A DNA stretch of 64,000 bases from Ammonifex degensii KC4 (GCF_000024605.1 NC_013385.1:2060175-2124174); one strand, 5' to 3'; numbered from the stretch's first letter, positions 1-9,124 are shown. Translations and numbers: made by a program. The notes: a model not told the origin generated them from the sequence alone.

Positions 1-30
1 GAATTCAGCCGGTTTAGGAGGAGAAAGACC

Positions 31-903
31 GTGAAAAAGTTGCGACTCGGCCTGCCCAAGGGCAGCTTGCAGGAGGCTACTTTTCAACTGTTCGAGCGGG
101 CGGGTTACCACATAACCGTCACGGGGCGTTCTTATTACCCCCACATCGACGATCCGGAAATAGAAGTGGTGCTGCTGCGGGCGCAGGAAATTCCCCGCTA
201 CGTGGCCGAGGGAGTACTGGATGCGGGCTTGAGCGGCTACGACTGGATTCAGGAGAACGAAGTCGACGTGGTGGAAGTGGCCGAACTGGTTTACTCCAAG
301 CAATCGCGCCGCCCGGTTCGGCTGGTGCTGGCTGTAGCCCAGGACAGTCCTTTTAAGGAAGTGAAGGACCTGGAAGGAAAGCGCATTGCCACGGAGTTCG
401 TGCGTCTGACCAAGCGCTTCTTGGCTGCGCACGGGGTCAACGCCACGGTGGAGTTCTCCTACGGGGCCACCGAGGCCAAGGTACCGGATGTGGTGGATGC
501 CATTGTGGACCTCACCGAGACGGGAAGTTCGCTTAAAGCGCACAACCTGCGCGTTTTGGCCACCATCCTGGAGTCCACACCGCGCCTCCACGCCAACCGG
601 CAGGCCTGGAACGACCCCTGGAAGCGGGCCAAACTGGAGAAGCTGGCCCTCCTGCTCAAAGGAGCCATTGCAGCCTACTCCAAGGTGGGACTGAAGATGA
701 ACGTCCCGGGAGACAAGCTGCCCGACGTTCTGGCCATCCTGCCCGCCATGAAACACCCCACCGTCTCCCCTCTGCACAACGGTAACTGGGTAGCCGTAGA
801 AGTGGTGATAGACGAACACCAGGTAAGAGACCTCATCCCGGCTCTAAAGGCGGCCGGTGCACAGGATATCATCGAGTACCCGCTCAACAAGGTGATACCT
901 TAA
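31..903 (+). CDS. hisG: ATP phosphoribosyltransferase, long form
   Basis: This enzyme joins ATP and PRPP in the first step of histidine synthesis, in the cytoplasm. The N-terminal [10 protein letters not shown] and the [17 protein letters not shown] stretch (about residues 160-176) are family signatures for catalysis and PRPP binding. The 290-residue length and C-terminal extension fit the long, HisZ-independent form that is feedback-regulated by histidine through an ACT-like domain. The GTG start follows an AGGAGGAG ribosome site. No other his gene is in the window. Its stop codon overlaps the stop of the convergent divIC gene by three bases. Identification is firm from sequence; the regulation is family knowledge. 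Confidence 0.95.
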   Translation: MKKLRLGLPKGSLQEATFQLFERAGYHITVTGRSYYPHIDDPEIEVVLLRAQEIPRYVAEGVLDAGLSGYDWIQENEVDVVEVAELVYSKQSRRPVRLVLAVAQDSPFKEVKDLEGKRIATEFVRLTKRFLAAHGVNATVEFSYGATEAKVPDVVDAIVDLTETGSSLKAHNLRVLATILESTPRLHANRQAWNDPWKRAKLEKLALLLKGAIAAYSKVGLKMNVPGDKLPDVLAILPAMKHPTVSPLHNGNWVAVEVVIDEHQVRDLIPALKAAGAQDIIEYPLNKVIP

Positions 904-1232
904 GGAGTATTTTTATCCTGCTGCGGGGGAGGCTCCACTACCACCGGAGTCTCCCCCGCCTTTATCATGCCCAAGCGCTGGCGGGCAAGCTGCTCCAGGT
1001 AGCTGTCCGACTGGAGCAGCTTTATTTTTTCCCACAACTCATTGTTGCGCTCCTTGAGGGTATTAAGTTCCTGCTCCGCGCGCGCCAAGCTTTGCTCCAT
1101 CACCCGCAACTGCCTTATCTGCCCCCCCGTCACCACCAGAAGGTAGACCAGGAAGATGACGAAGAGCAGAGTAGGTAGCCGCCCGTAATTGAAGCGCCTC
1201 TTCTTAGCTTTCTTTGCCGTAGGCTTCTTCAT
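900..1232 (-). CDS. divIC: Septum formation initiator DivIC/FtsB-like
   Basis: A small bitopic division protein that, in the family, forms the FtsL-DivIB-DivIC complex at the septum. A Lys/Arg-rich cytoplasmic tail (residues 1-18) is followed by one membrane span (about 21-37), a coiled coil rich in Leu/Glu (about 42-78) and the conserved [13 protein letters not shown] region. At 110 residues it has the normal length. It is the last gene of the pth-to-divIC operon and its start lies inside the preceding HTH gene (29-base overlap), so translation is probably coupled. Position next to yabQ is the same as in Bacillus. Confidence 0.9.
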   Translation of the reverse strand: MKKPTAKKAKKRRFNYGRLPTLLFVIFLVYLLVVTGGQIRQLRVMEQSLARAEQELNTLKERNNELWEKIKLLQSDSYLEQLARQRLGMIKAGETPVVVEPPPQQDKNTP

Positions 1233-1452
1233 CCTCCTCTCCCCCCTCCATAGGCAGAAGGACTTGGCCCGGCAGAATCACTACCACTTCATACCCCTTC
1301 TGGCGGGCCCGGTGCAAAAGGGTGGTCACCGTCGAAGGGCTCAAACCGAGCTTCTTAGCAATTACCTCGGCAGAGTAGCCCATTTCCTTTAGGACCACCA
1401 CCTGCCGCTCCCGGAAGCTCAAACGCTCCATCTTTCGGAGCTCTATGCGCAA
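1204..1452 (-). CDS. Small sigma-region-4-like HTH protein
   Basis: An 82-residue protein with a helix-turn-helix resembling sigma-70 region 4 or LuxR-type HTHs: the segment LSFRERQVVVLKEMGYSAEV (about residues 11-30) then AKKLGLSPSTVTTLLHRAR. No region 2 or receiver domain is present, so it is not a full sigma factor. The C-terminus is very acidic (EEDEE). The TTG start has a GGTGAG site five bases upstream; an internal ATG at codon 8 is an alternative. It sits between yabQ and divIC and overlaps divIC. I infer DNA binding but cannot name a target. Confidence 0.7.
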   Translation of the reverse strand: MRIELRKMERLSFRERQVVVLKEMGYSAEVIAKKLGLSPSTVTTLLHRARQKGYEVVVILPGQVLLPMEGGEEDEEAYGKES

Positions 1453-1481
1453 GGTTACTCACCTTGCCTCCGAAGCTAAAT

Positions 1482-1511
1482 TTATCCACAGAGTTATCCC
1501 CTGTGTCCACA
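1482..1511 (+). promoter_or_regulatory. DnaA-box-like pair
   Basis: The 125-bp gap between yabQ and the HTH gene holds a perfect DnaA box TTATCCACA (1482-1490) and a weaker same-orientation copy GTGTCCACA (1503-1511), with TTATCCCC between. This is a sequence match only. It could serve DnaA-dependent control of the divIC unit or be a titration site; the box is short enough to occur by chance. Confidence 0.4.
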
Positions 1512-1577
1512 AACTGAGGACAAAACCATTACAAGTCCAGTTCGTTAAAGGGGAAGCGAATTCCTGCTAAGAAATTC

Positions 1578-1892
1578 CTACACCTTACCCCGCCTGCTGC
1601 CAGGCAGCAAGCGGCGGCAGAACCTAAGGTAGAAGATGAGGCCTAGGGCCATCCCCAGGAAGAGGTAAAACCTCAGTTCCTTCGTCAAGCCCAAAAAAAG
1701 AAAAGCTGCGAGGGTGGCCGTAAAGAGAAGCCAAAAAAGGGCGTCGCCCACCGCTCTAGACCTTAGCCGCCGCCTCTTTCGAACCTGTCTACTTATAAGA
1801 CAACACAAGTCGTAAAGTAGCCCGCCCCACCAGCCCAAGAGCAGGCTCCAAAGGAATTCCCGCCAGGGGTCTAGCGCCATAACCGGTCCCAC
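1578..1892 (-). CDS. yabQ: Spore cortex biosynthesis protein YabQ
   Basis: A membrane protein needed for spore cortex formation in Bacillus, placed in the forespore outer membrane in that family. The 104 residues contain an N-terminal span (about 12-31) with the WGGLLYDL motif, a basic loop (QVRKRRRLRSR), and two more hydrophobic segments (about 50-66 and 72-90). The GTG start lies within yabP (22-base overlap), so the two are translated together. Order yabP-yabQ-divIC is the classical one. In Bacillus the pair is sigma-E dependent; I did not find a clear sigma-E promoter here. Confidence 0.85.
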   Translation of the reverse strand: MGPVMALDPWREFLWSLLLGWWGGLLYDLCCLISRQVRKRRRLRSRAVGDALFWLLFTATLAAFLFLGLTKELRFYLFLGMALGLIFYLRFCRRLLPGSRRGKV

Positions 1893-2155
1893 AACCTGCG
1901 CCAGTCTTTCCGCGAGGCCATCGCCGCCTGCCCCTCGACATAGATGATCCCAGAGAAGTTCCCCTCCACCACCAGCCTTCCCGTCTCCAGGTTGAGCTCG
2001 GTGATCTGCAGCCCTTCTCCCTTGAGCAGGAGCTGTCCCATGAGGGTGTCGGCCCGTATCTCGGTGTCGGAAAAAGTGCCCACCTGCCGTACCCCCTCCG
2101 CCACCAGGCGCTTTCTTTCCTGAAGGGTGATGGTGTGCCGGCCAGCTCCCTCCAT
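1871..2155 (-). CDS. yabP: Sporulation protein YabP
   Basis: A small soluble spore-cortex protein of the YabP/YqfC family that acts with YabQ. The family pattern of short beta strands is visible: HTITLQERKRL, VGTFSDTEI, LLLKGEGLQITELNLETG, LVVEGNFSGIIYVE. I chose the ATG at 2155 because the sequence GAGGGGGTG lies six bases upstream and family members begin shortly before this point; an upstream ATG at 2188, giving 105 residues, is possible. A terminator hairpin separates it from rqcP, so it may have its own sporulation promoter. Confidence 0.85.
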   Translation of the reverse strand: MEGAGRHTITLQERKRLVAEGVRQVGTFSDTEIRADTLMGQLLLKGEGLQITELNLETGRLVVEGNFSGIIYVEGQAAMASRKDWRRLWDRLWR

Positions 2156-2213
2156 TTTTTCACCCCCTCGCCTAATTTCTATGGCCAAACCCCCTCCCCC
2201 TAGACCTGGGCCT

Positions 2214-2247
2214 GAAAAACTAAAAGGGCCGTGCTTTCCACGGCCCT
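2214..2247 (-). terminator. Terminator after rqcP
   Basis: On the minus strand AGGGCCGTG pairs with CACGGCCCT around a five-base loop, and the hairpin is followed by TTTTAGTTTTTC. It lies between rqcP and yabP, and would end the housekeeping part of the operon before the sporulation genes. Confidence 0.8.
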
Positions 2248-2275
2248 CTTCTACCAGAGAAAGAACTGACTAGAC

Positions 2276-2521
2276 TTAATCCAGCAGGCGGTAGAGCGCC
2301 GCTTCCTCTCCTCTTCTACGCCGCGGCACTTCTACCGCCAGCACCTCTAAGCGGAGTAGTTTACCCCCCAAATTGAGGGTAATGATGTCTCCCTTTTTCA
2401 CCCGCGTGGCCGGTTTGGCCGTCCGACCGTTAATCGTAACCAGCCCTTCCCGCAGCGCTTGGTTGGCCACCGTTCGGCGGGTGATGAGGCGCGCCTCTTT
2501 AAGAAACTTGTCGATACGCAC
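2276..2521 (-). CDS. rqcP: S4-domain RNA-binding protein RqcP (YabO)
   Basis: An 81-residue S4/Hsp15-family protein. RqcP binds the 50S subunit with RqcH and helps add C-terminal alanine tails during rescue of stalled ribosomes. The S4 fold is seen from residue 1: MRIDKFLKEARLITRRT, then QALREGLVTINGR and the basic KPATRVKKGDIITL. The C-terminal basic stretch VPRRRRGEE is also typical. It lies ten bases downstream of hup, as in Bacillus. Identification is confident by family and position. Confidence 0.9.
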   Translation of the reverse strand: MRIDKFLKEARLITRRTVANQALREGLVTINGRTAKPATRVKKGDIITLNLGGKLLRLEVLAVEVPRRRRGEEAALYRLLD

Positions 2522-2531
2522 GCGATACGGC

Positions 2532-2819
2532 TTACTTGCCCGAGCCAGGAGAAACGGCTGCCTTTAGCGCCTTCCCCGCCCGGAAGACGGGAACCTTGCA
2601 AGCCGCTATCTCGATCTCGGCTCCCGTCTGGGGGTTGCGCCCCTTACGGGCGGCCCGCTCGCGCACCTCAAAGGTGCCGAAGCCGACCAACTGCACCTTG
2701 TCGCCGCGGGCCAGAGCCTCGGCTATGGCATCGAAAACTGCCGTCACGGCCTTCTCGGCATCCTTCTTGGTCATTTCGGCCTTCTCGGCCACTTGGGCCA
2801 CCAGGTCCGACTTGTTCAT
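2532..2819 (-). CDS. hup: HU family DNA-binding protein
   Basis: A 95-residue histone-like protein that bends and compacts DNA as a dimer. The sequence [20 protein letters not shown] starts the helical base, and [20 protein letters not shown] covers the DNA-clamping arm with its conserved Arg and Pro. The open frame extends 29 codons upstream, but the ATG at 2819 has GGGAGGG six bases away and matches the family start. A short [19 protein letters not shown]-terminus is normal, followed by a few extra residues. It lies between mazG and rqcP. Confidence 0.95.
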   Translation of the reverse strand: MNKSDLVAQVAEKAEMTKKDAEKAVTAVFDAIAEALARGDKVQLVGFGTFEVRERAARKGRNPQTGAEIEIAACKVPVFRAGKALKAAVSPGSGK

Positions 2820-2902
2820 GGGCATCCCTCCCGACAAGCTTGAAATTTTGCTACTCTTTATTTCGCCTTGCCCCTTTCTTTTCCTCCTGCCTCGGGGGCC
2901 TT

Positions 2903-4390
2903 TCACGGCGATTTTTTAACCTTTTTCTTGGCCTCCTCCCAGAAGGTATCGAGCAATTCTATACCAGCTTCTTCCAGTTTCACTCCCGAAGCCTTGGCCC
3001 GCTCTTCCAAATAGCGGAAACGTTCGACAAACTTGTCCACACTCCGGTGCAAAGCCTCCTCCGCCTCTACCCCCAGGAGACGCGCCACGTTCACCGCTGC
3101 AAAGAGCAGGTCCCCTACCTCCAGGGCCAGATCCTTGGGATTGGGGTGTGACGCTACCTGACGCTCTATCTCCTCCAACTCCTCCCGCACCTTATCCGCC
3201 GCACCCCGCCAGTCCTTCCAGTCGAAGCCCACCCGCGCCGCTCGGCGCTGGCATGCCGCCGCGCGCAGCAGGGCAGGGAGGTTGCGTGATCCGAGCCCGT
3301 CCATCAAAGAAGCCCGTTCCTTTTTCTCCTTCTGCTTTATCCTTTCCCAATTCCTGATGACCCCCAAGGCTCCACCCGCCACCTCCTCTTCCCCGAAGAC
3401 GTGGGGATGGCGGGCGATCATCTTCCGGGTTATGCTCCGCACCACGTCGTCCAAGTTGAACCGGCCGGCCTCCGCCGCAATCTGGCAGTGAAAAACAATT
3501 TGCAGCAATAAGTCTCCCAACTCTTCACACAAGTTATGCGGATCTTCCTCCACCCGGTCTATGGCCTCCAGCACCTCGTAGGTCTCTTCCAAGAGGTACT
3601 TCTTGAGGCTCTGGTGCGTCTGCTCCTTGTCCCAAGGGCACCCCTTTTCTCCTCGTAGTTCCGCCAGGACCTGGGCTAAGGGCGCCAAGGAGAAGCGCGG
3701 CTTAAAAGAAGTGGCCAACGGAGGAAGATAGATGCTGGTTAGGTGATCGAAAGGCATCCGGTCAAGAAGAGAAAGGGGAAGGGTCTCTTTTCGTTCCTCT
3801 CCGGGGACTCCTGCCGCCCGCACCCAGGTGACGGGGTGCTCGGGAGGATAGCTTTCCAGTAAGAAGACCTTCACCTCGGAAGCCACCAGGCGGCTGTAGG
3901 TCTGCATGACCACGGTGGGGAGGGAGGGTGAGATACGCGCGCTAAACTCCGGGTCCAGGGCGTCCAAGACCATTAGGCCCTCATCCGGGCTCAGGTTCAG
4001 GGTCACCAGAAGGGCGTCGAGAAAGCTGGGAGCAGGCAGGATCTCCAGCTCTACCCCTTGTTTCGGCGCATGCTTTAGCAGAAGGCGGGAAGGCTCTTCA
4101 GCTACCAAGGGGTGGCCAGGAACGGCGTAGACCACTTCTCCTTCCCTTTTAGCCGCCTCCAACAAGGTTTCCGCTATGCGCCGGTAAACGGTAGGGAAGC
4201 TTTCTTCCTCCTCGTAAAAGGAATCAAAGGAGGTAAAGCTTATCCCTTCCTCCCGCAGCCGCGGCACTAGCGGATGCTTCTCGGTACGCAAAAAAATAAG
4301 TCCCCCGCGACGCAGGCGCGCCAGCACGCCGAGGGGGAGTGCATCCCAGCTACCAGGACCCAGCCCGCATATAACTATCCTGCTGGCCAT
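2903..4390 (-). CDS. mazG: Fused tetrapyrrole-methylase-like / MazG NTP pyrophosphohydrolase (YabN)
   Basis: A 495-residue fusion. Residues 1-215 form a SAM-dependent tetrapyrrole methylase-like domain ([28 protein letters not shown]). The C-terminal half is an all-alpha MazG tandem domain, with [13 protein letters not shown] and [17 protein letters not shown] carrying the metal-binding acidic residues, and a second [15 protein letters not shown] copy. MazG domains hydrolyse NTPs to NMP and PPi, usually as housecleaning. The fusion is typical of Firmicutes YabN. The substrate of the methylase half is unknown. It lies between spoVT and hup as in Bacillus. Confidence 0.9.
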   Translation of the reverse strand: MASRIVICGLGPGSWDALPLGVLARLRRGGLIFLRTEKHPLVPRLREEGISFTSFDSFYEEEESFPTVYRRIAETLLEAAKREGEVVYAVPGHPLVAEEPSRLLLKHAPKQGVELEILPAPSFLDALLVTLNLSPDEGLMVLDALDPEFSARISPSLPTVVMQTYSRLVASEVKVFLLESYPPEHPVTWVRAAGVPGEERKETLPLSLLDRMPFDHLTSIYLPPLATSFKPRFSLAPLAQVLAELRGEKGCPWDKEQTHQSLKKYLLEETYEVLEAIDRVEEDPHNLCEELGDLLLQIVFHCQIAAEAGRFNLDDVVRSITRKMIARHPHVFGEEEVAGGALGVIRNWERIKQKEKKERASLMDGLGSRNLPALLRAAACQRRAARVGFDWKDWRGAADKVREELEEIERQVASHPNPKDLALEVGDLLFAAVNVARLLGVEAEEALHRSVDKFVERFRYLEERAKASGVKLEEAGIELLDTFWEEAKKKVKKSP

Positions 4391-4423
4391 AAGGTCTTTA
4401 TCCCAACCACCTCCGGCTTTCTT

Positions 4424-4975
4424 TTAAGCCATCTGCTTGGCCAGGAAAGAAGCCGCCGTTTCCGCCAGCTTGAGCTCCAACTCTCCCATCTTGACTCCTT
4501 CTTCGCGGGAAGCCAGGATGACCGCTCCTATGGGATCTCCCTCGGAAACTATGGGGGCTATCACGGCAGCCACGAAGTTTCCCTCTTCCTCCGCGAGCAG
4601 TCCCTCTTGGCACAAGGGATCGCCAGGGCAGTTGACGATTACCGCCTTGCGCCCCTCCATCACCTTCTCCACTGCCGAGCCTATGGGCTTGTTCAGAAAC
4701 TCTTTTTTAGGGCTGCCCGCCACCGCCACCACGGTGTCCCGGTCGGTTATGAGCGCTATATGCCCCACCGCCTCGTGAAGCGACTCGGCGTACTCCTGGG
4801 CGAAATCACCTAGGTCTCCGATGGGGGAGTACTTCTTGAGGATAACCTCGCCGTCCCGATCGACGAAGATCTCCAGGGGATCTCCTTCTCTGATCCTGAG
4901 CGTTCTTCTAATCTCCTTCGGGATCACCACCCTGCCCAGATCGTCGATTCTCCTCACGATTCCCGTCGCCTTCAT
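4424..4975 (-). CDS. spoVT: Stage V sporulation regulator SpoVT
   Basis: A forespore transcription regulator with an AbrB-type swapped-hairpin DNA-binding domain (residues 1-50: MKATGIVRRIDDLGRVVIPK) and a C-terminal GAF-like domain. The ATG at 4975 gives 183 residues, close to the 178 of B. subtilis, and has AGGAG eight bases upstream; the open frame reaches back to 5017. A sigma-G-like promoter lies about 80 bases upstream, as expected for a SpoVT gene. Identification is firm; regulation is inferred from the promoter match. Confidence 0.93.
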   Translation of the reverse strand: MKATGIVRRIDDLGRVVIPKEIRRTLRIREGDPLEIFVDRDGEVILKKYSPIGDLGDFAQEYAESLHEAVGHIALITDRDTVVAVAGSPKKEFLNKPIGSAVEKVMEGRKAVIVNCPGDPLCQEGLLAEEEGNFVAAVIAPIVSEGDPIGAVILASREEGVKMGELELKLAETAASFLAKQMA

Positions 4976-5054
4976 CGCCCTTCTCCTAACCTCCTTGTTC
5001 GGCATCCTCTCCACCACACCTAAGAGCTCTTTCTTCCCGAGGTTCTTTTACGAG

Positions 5055-5084
5055 TAGTATACAGCGCGGCGATACGGGTTATTC
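5055..5084 (-). promoter_or_regulatory. Sigma-G/F-type promoter for spoVT
   Basis: On the minus strand GAATA (-35-like, 5084-5080) is followed after 18 bases by TATACTA (5061-5055). The forespore consensus is GHATR with CATWWTA, so only the first -10 base differs. SpoVT in Bacillus is transcribed by sigma-G, which makes the match meaningful. Confidence 0.55.
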
Positions 5085-5144
5085 ATTTTTTGCCAGAAAG
5101 ATCTTCCTTCAACCTGCGGCCGTACTCTTCCATTATAAGGGAAC

Positions 5145-8100
5145 TTAGTGGAGGGCCACAAGAAATTGCGACAATTTTTTGAGTTCAGGCTCCCCCTCCG
5201 GCCCTCTCCCGGAAGCCGGGAGCAGGATAACGAAATCTTCTCCCTCCTGCTTGAAGCGCGCCCCCCACTTATCCGCTACCGCAACCAGCTTGGCGGGGGA
5301 AAGTTGGTGTCCAGGCGCAAAGACCAAGCGGTAAAACCCGCCCTGGCGTCCTATGAGCTTGAGCCGCAATCTTTTGGCCTGAGCCCGCAGCCGCGCCACC
5401 GCCAGAAGGTTGCGGAAGGGAGGCGGGAAAGGACCGTAGCGATCGCGGTAACCCTCGGCCAGACCCTCCACCTCCTCCGGGGTCTCGGCCCGGCTCAGCT
5501 CCTGGTAGATCTCCAGCTTCTGGTCGAAGGGAACGTAGTCGTCCGGGATGTAGGCCGATACCGTGAGTTCGATCACCGGGTCCACCGGCGGGACCACTTC
5601 TTCTCCCTTGAGCTCCTTTATGGCCTCCTGCAGCAGCCGGCAGTAGAGTTCCAGCCCCACCGCCTGGATGTGCCCGTGCTGCTCCGTGCCCAAGAGGTTC
5701 CCGGCACCCCGGATCTCCAGGTCGCGCTTGGCCACTTTAAACCCCGCCCCTAGGGAGGTGAAGTCCTTTATGGCCCGGAGCCGTGCCTTGGCTGCTTCGT
5801 TTATTATTTTGTCCCGGCGGTACAGGAAGTAGGCGTAGGCCAGCCGGTTGGTCCTACCCACCCTTCCCCGCAGCTGGTATAGCTGCGAAAGCCCTAGTTG
5901 GTCGGCGTCTTTAACGATCAGGGTGTTAACGTTGCCGATGTCCAGCCCGTTTTCCACGATGGTGGTAGCCACCAGCACATCGTACTTATGGTCGATGAAG
6001 TCGAGCATGATGCGCTCCAGGGCGGCTTCCGGCATCTGGCCGTGCGCATAGGCCACCCTGGCTTCCGGCACCAGGTGCTTGACCCAGTTGGCCACCTCCA
6101 CGATGCCAGCCACCCGGTTGTAAACGAAGTACACCTGCCCACCCCGGGCCAACTCGCGCCTGATGGCCTCGCGGATGATGGCCGGGTCCTCCTCCACCAC
6201 GTAGGTCTCCACCGGCAGCCGGTCGGGAGGAGGGGTGGTAAGACAGCTGGTGTCCCGCAAGCCGACCAGAGACATGTAAAGGGTGCGGGGAATGGGGGTG
6301 GCCGTCAGGGTGAGTACATCCACTTCCTTCCGCAGAAGCTTGAGCTTCTCCTTTTGCAGGACGCCGAAGCGTTGTTCTTCGTCGATGATCACCAGGCCCA
6401 GGTCGCGAAACTGCACGTCGTTCTGCAAAAGCCGGTGGGTGCCGATGACAATGTCGATAGTGCCCGCCTTAAGCCCCTTTATCACCTCCCGCTGCTCCGC
6501 CGGGGTCTGGAAGCGGCAGAGCCAGGCTACTCTTATCGGGTAAGGAGCAAAGCGGCTGGAGAAGGTCCGGTAGTGTTGCTGAGCCAGGATGGTGGTGGGA
6601 ACCAACACCGCCACCTGCTTGCCGTCCATCACCGCCTTGAAAGCCGCCCGCAAGGCTATCTCCGTTTTGCCGAAGCCCACGTCCCCGCAGATGAGCCGAT
6701 CCATAGGGCGGGGCTTTTCCATGTCCGCCTTCACGTCGGCAATGGCCCGGAGTTGATCCGGGGTCTCCTCGTAGGGAAAGGCGGCCTCAAACTCCCTTTG
6801 CCAAGGTGTATCGGGCGAGAAGGCGTGACCTTTAGCCGTCTCCCTCATGGCGTAAAGGCGTAAGAGTTCCCGCGCCACGTCAGTCGCCGCCTGTTTGACC
6901 CGGGCGCGAACCCGCTTCCACTCTCCCCCTCCCAGACGGGAAAGACGAGGCTTGGCCCCCTCCCCTCCTACGTAGCGCTCGAGCACCCCCAGTTGGTCGG
7001 CTGGAAGGTAAAGCCTGTCTTCACCGGCGTACTGGATGAGGGCGTACTCCCGTGTTACCCCTTCTACGGAGAGCTGGACCAGCCCCCGGTAGATGCCTAT
7101 CCCGTGCTCCGGATGGACTACGTACTCCCCCGGTTTGAACTCCCGCTCTTCCTCCACCACCGGGGTCGGAGTGGGCGAGAAGGTAGCTTGGCGTCGGCCG
7201 AAGATCTCTGCCGGAGTGAGGAGGACGAATTGAGCCTCGGGGAAGATAAACCCCTCTCGCAAGTTCCCCCCTTTCACCACCGTCACCGTGCCTACCGGGG
7301 CGGAGTCCGGCGTCAGCCTGGGAATGATACCGTACTCTTTAAGCCCCTCCACTACTCCTTTGACCCTTTCTTCCTTGTCCACTAGCAGGATCACACGGTA
7401 GTGACGCATGAACTCCTGTATTTCTTCCGCCAGCTGGGCAAACTTGCCAAGGAAGCTGGGGGCAGTCCGCACCGCCAGGCCCAGGACTTCCCCGTTCTTC
7501 TCCGGCAGAAAAGAAAGGCGCAGGCGGTGGGGATAAAGGCTTAGCTCCTTGGCCACTTCAGACCAAGAAAGAAAAGCTTTCCGGCTCTCCTCCGGCAGCT
7601 TTTTCTTGGCAATCATCTCCCGGCAGATCTCCATCTGCCGCTCTTCGGCCTCACGGGCCGCCTTTTCCGCCGCCTGGGCCTCCACCAGCGCTAAGGGCGC
7701 CCCAGGAGGAAGATAAGCCAGAAGAGACACCACGCGGGGAAAGAGGCAGGGAAGGAGCACCTCCGGATAAGGGAAGGAATCTTCCCCCTGGCTCAAGAAC
7801 CAGCTCTCCGGAAGGATTTCCCGTCCGGTACAAGGATTTGGGACCTCGACCGCCGGCTCTACTTTAACCGCTTCCAACCGGGTCTGCGAGCGCTGAGAAG
7901 CAGGGTCGAAAGTAGCGATGCGGGCTATCTCGTCCCCGTCAAACTCCACCCGGACCGGAAGGGGGGAGGAAGGGGGAAAGAAGTCCACAATTCCCCCGCG
8001 CCGGGCAAACTGCCCGGGAACCTCTACCGCTGAAACGCGGACGTAACCGGTCTCGACCAGCCTCTGCCCCAGTTCCTCCGGGGAAAGCTCTTCTCCCTTC

Positions 8101-8516
8101 CACAGCTCCCAGCAGTGGGGAGAAAAGTTTTCCGGCGGAGCCAGCCCCTGCAGGAGTGCCGGCGCGGTGGCCACGACTACCCCCTGCCGGCGAGCAAGTG
8201 CCGCCAGGGATAGGAGCCGCTGGCGGGGGACAAAAGCAGAAGGAAGGCTAGGCCCCAACCCAAAGATCTCCCGAGGTAAGAAAACAAAAACCTCCTCCCC
8301 CCACAGGAGCTTGAGCTCCGCCGCCAGGGTCAGGGCCGTTTCCTCGTCCGGCACGATCACCATTCCTGCCGGCCACTCGCGAAAGGTAGCGGCCAGAAGG
8401 AAACTTAGAGCCGTGCCGCTCAGCCCGTAGACCGCCTGGGGCTTGCCTGCCTGCAGGGCGGTCTTAATTTTTTGTACCGAAGGTGCCTCACAAAAAAGTT
8501 TCAGCAGGAACTCCAT
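5145..8516 (-). CDS. mfd: Transcription-repair coupling factor Mfd
   Basis: A 1123-residue ATP-driven DNA translocase that displaces stalled RNA polymerase at lesions and recruits UvrA. The N-terminal UvrB-homology region (about 1-330), the CarD-like RNAP-interaction domain (about 460-530: GEYVVHPEHGIGIYRG) and the RecG-like helicase motor follow in order. Walker A is GDVGFGKTEIAL, the Walker B box is DEEQRF, and TATPIPRTL and QLRGRVGRT are helicase motifs III and VI. The TRCF C-terminal domain is present. Full length, downstream of pth as in Bacillus. Confidence 0.98.
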   Translation of the reverse strand: MEFLLKLFCEAPSVQKIKTALQAGKPQAVYGLSGTALSFLLAATFREWPAGMVIVPDEETALTLAAELKLLWGEEVFVFLPREIFGLGPSLPSAFVPRQRLLSLAALARRQGVVVATAPALLQGLAPPENFSPHCWELWKGEELSPEELGQRLVETGYVRVSAVEVPGQFARRGGIVDFFPPSSPLPVRVEFDGDEIARIATFDPASQRSQTRLEAVKVEPAVEVPNPCTGREILPESWFLSQGEDSFPYPEVLLPCLFPRVVSLLAYLPPGAPLALVEAQAAEKAAREAEERQMEICREMIAKKKLPEESRKAFLSWSEVAKELSLYPHRLRLSFLPEKNGEVLGLAVRTAPSFLGKFAQLAEEIQEFMRHYRVILLVDKEERVKGVVEGLKEYGIIPRLTPDSAPVGTVTVVKGGNLREGFIFPEAQFVLLTPAEIFGRRQATFSPTPTPVVEEEREFKPGEYVVHPEHGIGIYRGLVQLSVEGVTREYALIQYAGEDRLYLPADQLGVLERYVGGEGAKPRLSRLGGGEWKRVRARVKQAATDVARELLRLYAMRETAKGHAFSPDTPWQREFEAAFPYEETPDQLRAIADVKADMEKPRPMDRLICGDVGFGKTEIALRAAFKAVMDGKQVAVLVPTTILAQQHYRTFSSRFAPYPIRVAWLCRFQTPAEQREVIKGLKAGTIDIVIGTHRLLQNDVQFRDLGLVIIDEEQRFGVLQKEKLKLLRKEVDVLTLTATPIPRTLYMSLVGLRDTSCLTTPPPDRLPVETYVVEEDPAIIREAIRRELARGGQVYFVYNRVAGIVEVANWVKHLVPEARVAYAHGQMPEAALERIMLDFIDHKYDVLVATTIVENGLDIGNVNTLIVKDADQLGLSQLYQLRGRVGRTNRLAYAYFLYRRDKIINEAAKARLRAIKDFTSLGAGFKVAKRDLEIRGAGNLLGTEQHGHIQAVGLELYCRLLQEAIKELKGEEVVPPVDPVIELTVSAYIPDDYVPFDQKLEIYQELSRAETPEEVEGLAEGYRDRYGPFPPPFRNLLAVARLRAQAKRLRLKLIGRQGGFYRLVFAPGHQLSPAKLVAVADKWGARFKQEGEDFVILLPASGRGPEGEPELKKLSQFLVALH

Positions 8517-8536
8517 AAAACAACCCTGGAACCGGA

Positions 8537-9124
8537 TTATGGCTGGCGCCGGTTGAATTTATTCATAGCTTGGGCCATGCCTTCCTGCAAAGCACACTCC
8601 ACCGCCGCCACCGCCCGCTCCAACACCCGGTCGAGCTCCTCGCGCTCTTCCGGGGCAAAGGGGCTGAGCACGTAAGTGGCCGGGTCTAATCCCGCCGGAG
8701 GCCGCCCGATGCCCAGGCGCAGCCGCGGCACCGAAGTGGTTCCCAGCGATTCTAGCACCGAGCCCATCCCCCGATGCCCCCCGGACGAACCCGAAAGGGC
8801 AAGTTTCAAGCGGCCCAAGGGTAAATCCAGATCGTCGTAGATTACCAGTATTTCCTCTGGAAAAAGTTCTTTCTTCTCAACCAGCAGCTTAACCGCTTCG
8901 CCGCTCAAATTCATGTAGGTTTGGGGCTTGAGCAAATAGACTTCCCGATCCTCTAGGCGCAGCACGGCTAGGCGGGAGCACAGTTTGACCTCTTTGGCAA
9001 ACGACACCCCAACTTGCCGAGCCAGCCGATCCAGCACCATGAAACCCAGGTTGTGCCGGGTATCGGCGTAGGCCGGCCCCGGATTTCCCAGCCCCACCAC
9101 CGCCTTAAGTTTCTTTTCCCCCAT
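8537..9124 (-). CDS. pth: Peptidyl-tRNA hydrolase
   Basis: This enzyme cleaves the ester bond of peptidyl-tRNAs released prematurely from ribosomes. The signatures VVGLGNPGPAYADTRHNLGF (catalytic His and Asn), PQTYMNLSG and YDDLDLPLGR are all visible. The ATG at 9124 was chosen because AAGGAGG lies 11 bases upstream; an ATG nine codons earlier has no ribosome site. It heads the minus-strand operon pth-mfd-spoVT-mazG-hup-rqcP, divergent from resB with about 60 bp between them. Confidence 0.96.
   Translation of the reverse strand: MGEKKLKAVVGLGNPGPAYADTRHNLGFMVLDRLARQVGVSFAKEVKLCSRLAVLRLEDREVYLLKPQTYMNLSGEAVKLLVEKKELFPEEILVIYDDLDLPLGRLKLALSGSSGGHRGMGSVLESLGTTSVPRLRLGIGRPPAGLDPATYVLSPFAPEEREELDRVLERAVAAVECALQEGMAQAMNKFNRRQP

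Noticed and set aside
2820-2906. N-terminal extension of HU back to 2906
   Set aside because: The ATG at 2819 has a well-placed ribosome site and is the family start; the extension is basic low-complexity sequence.
5898-6863. A 321-codon plus-strand frame inside mfd
   Set aside because: Shadow of mfd: His/Arg-rich composition, no start signal and no recognisable domains.
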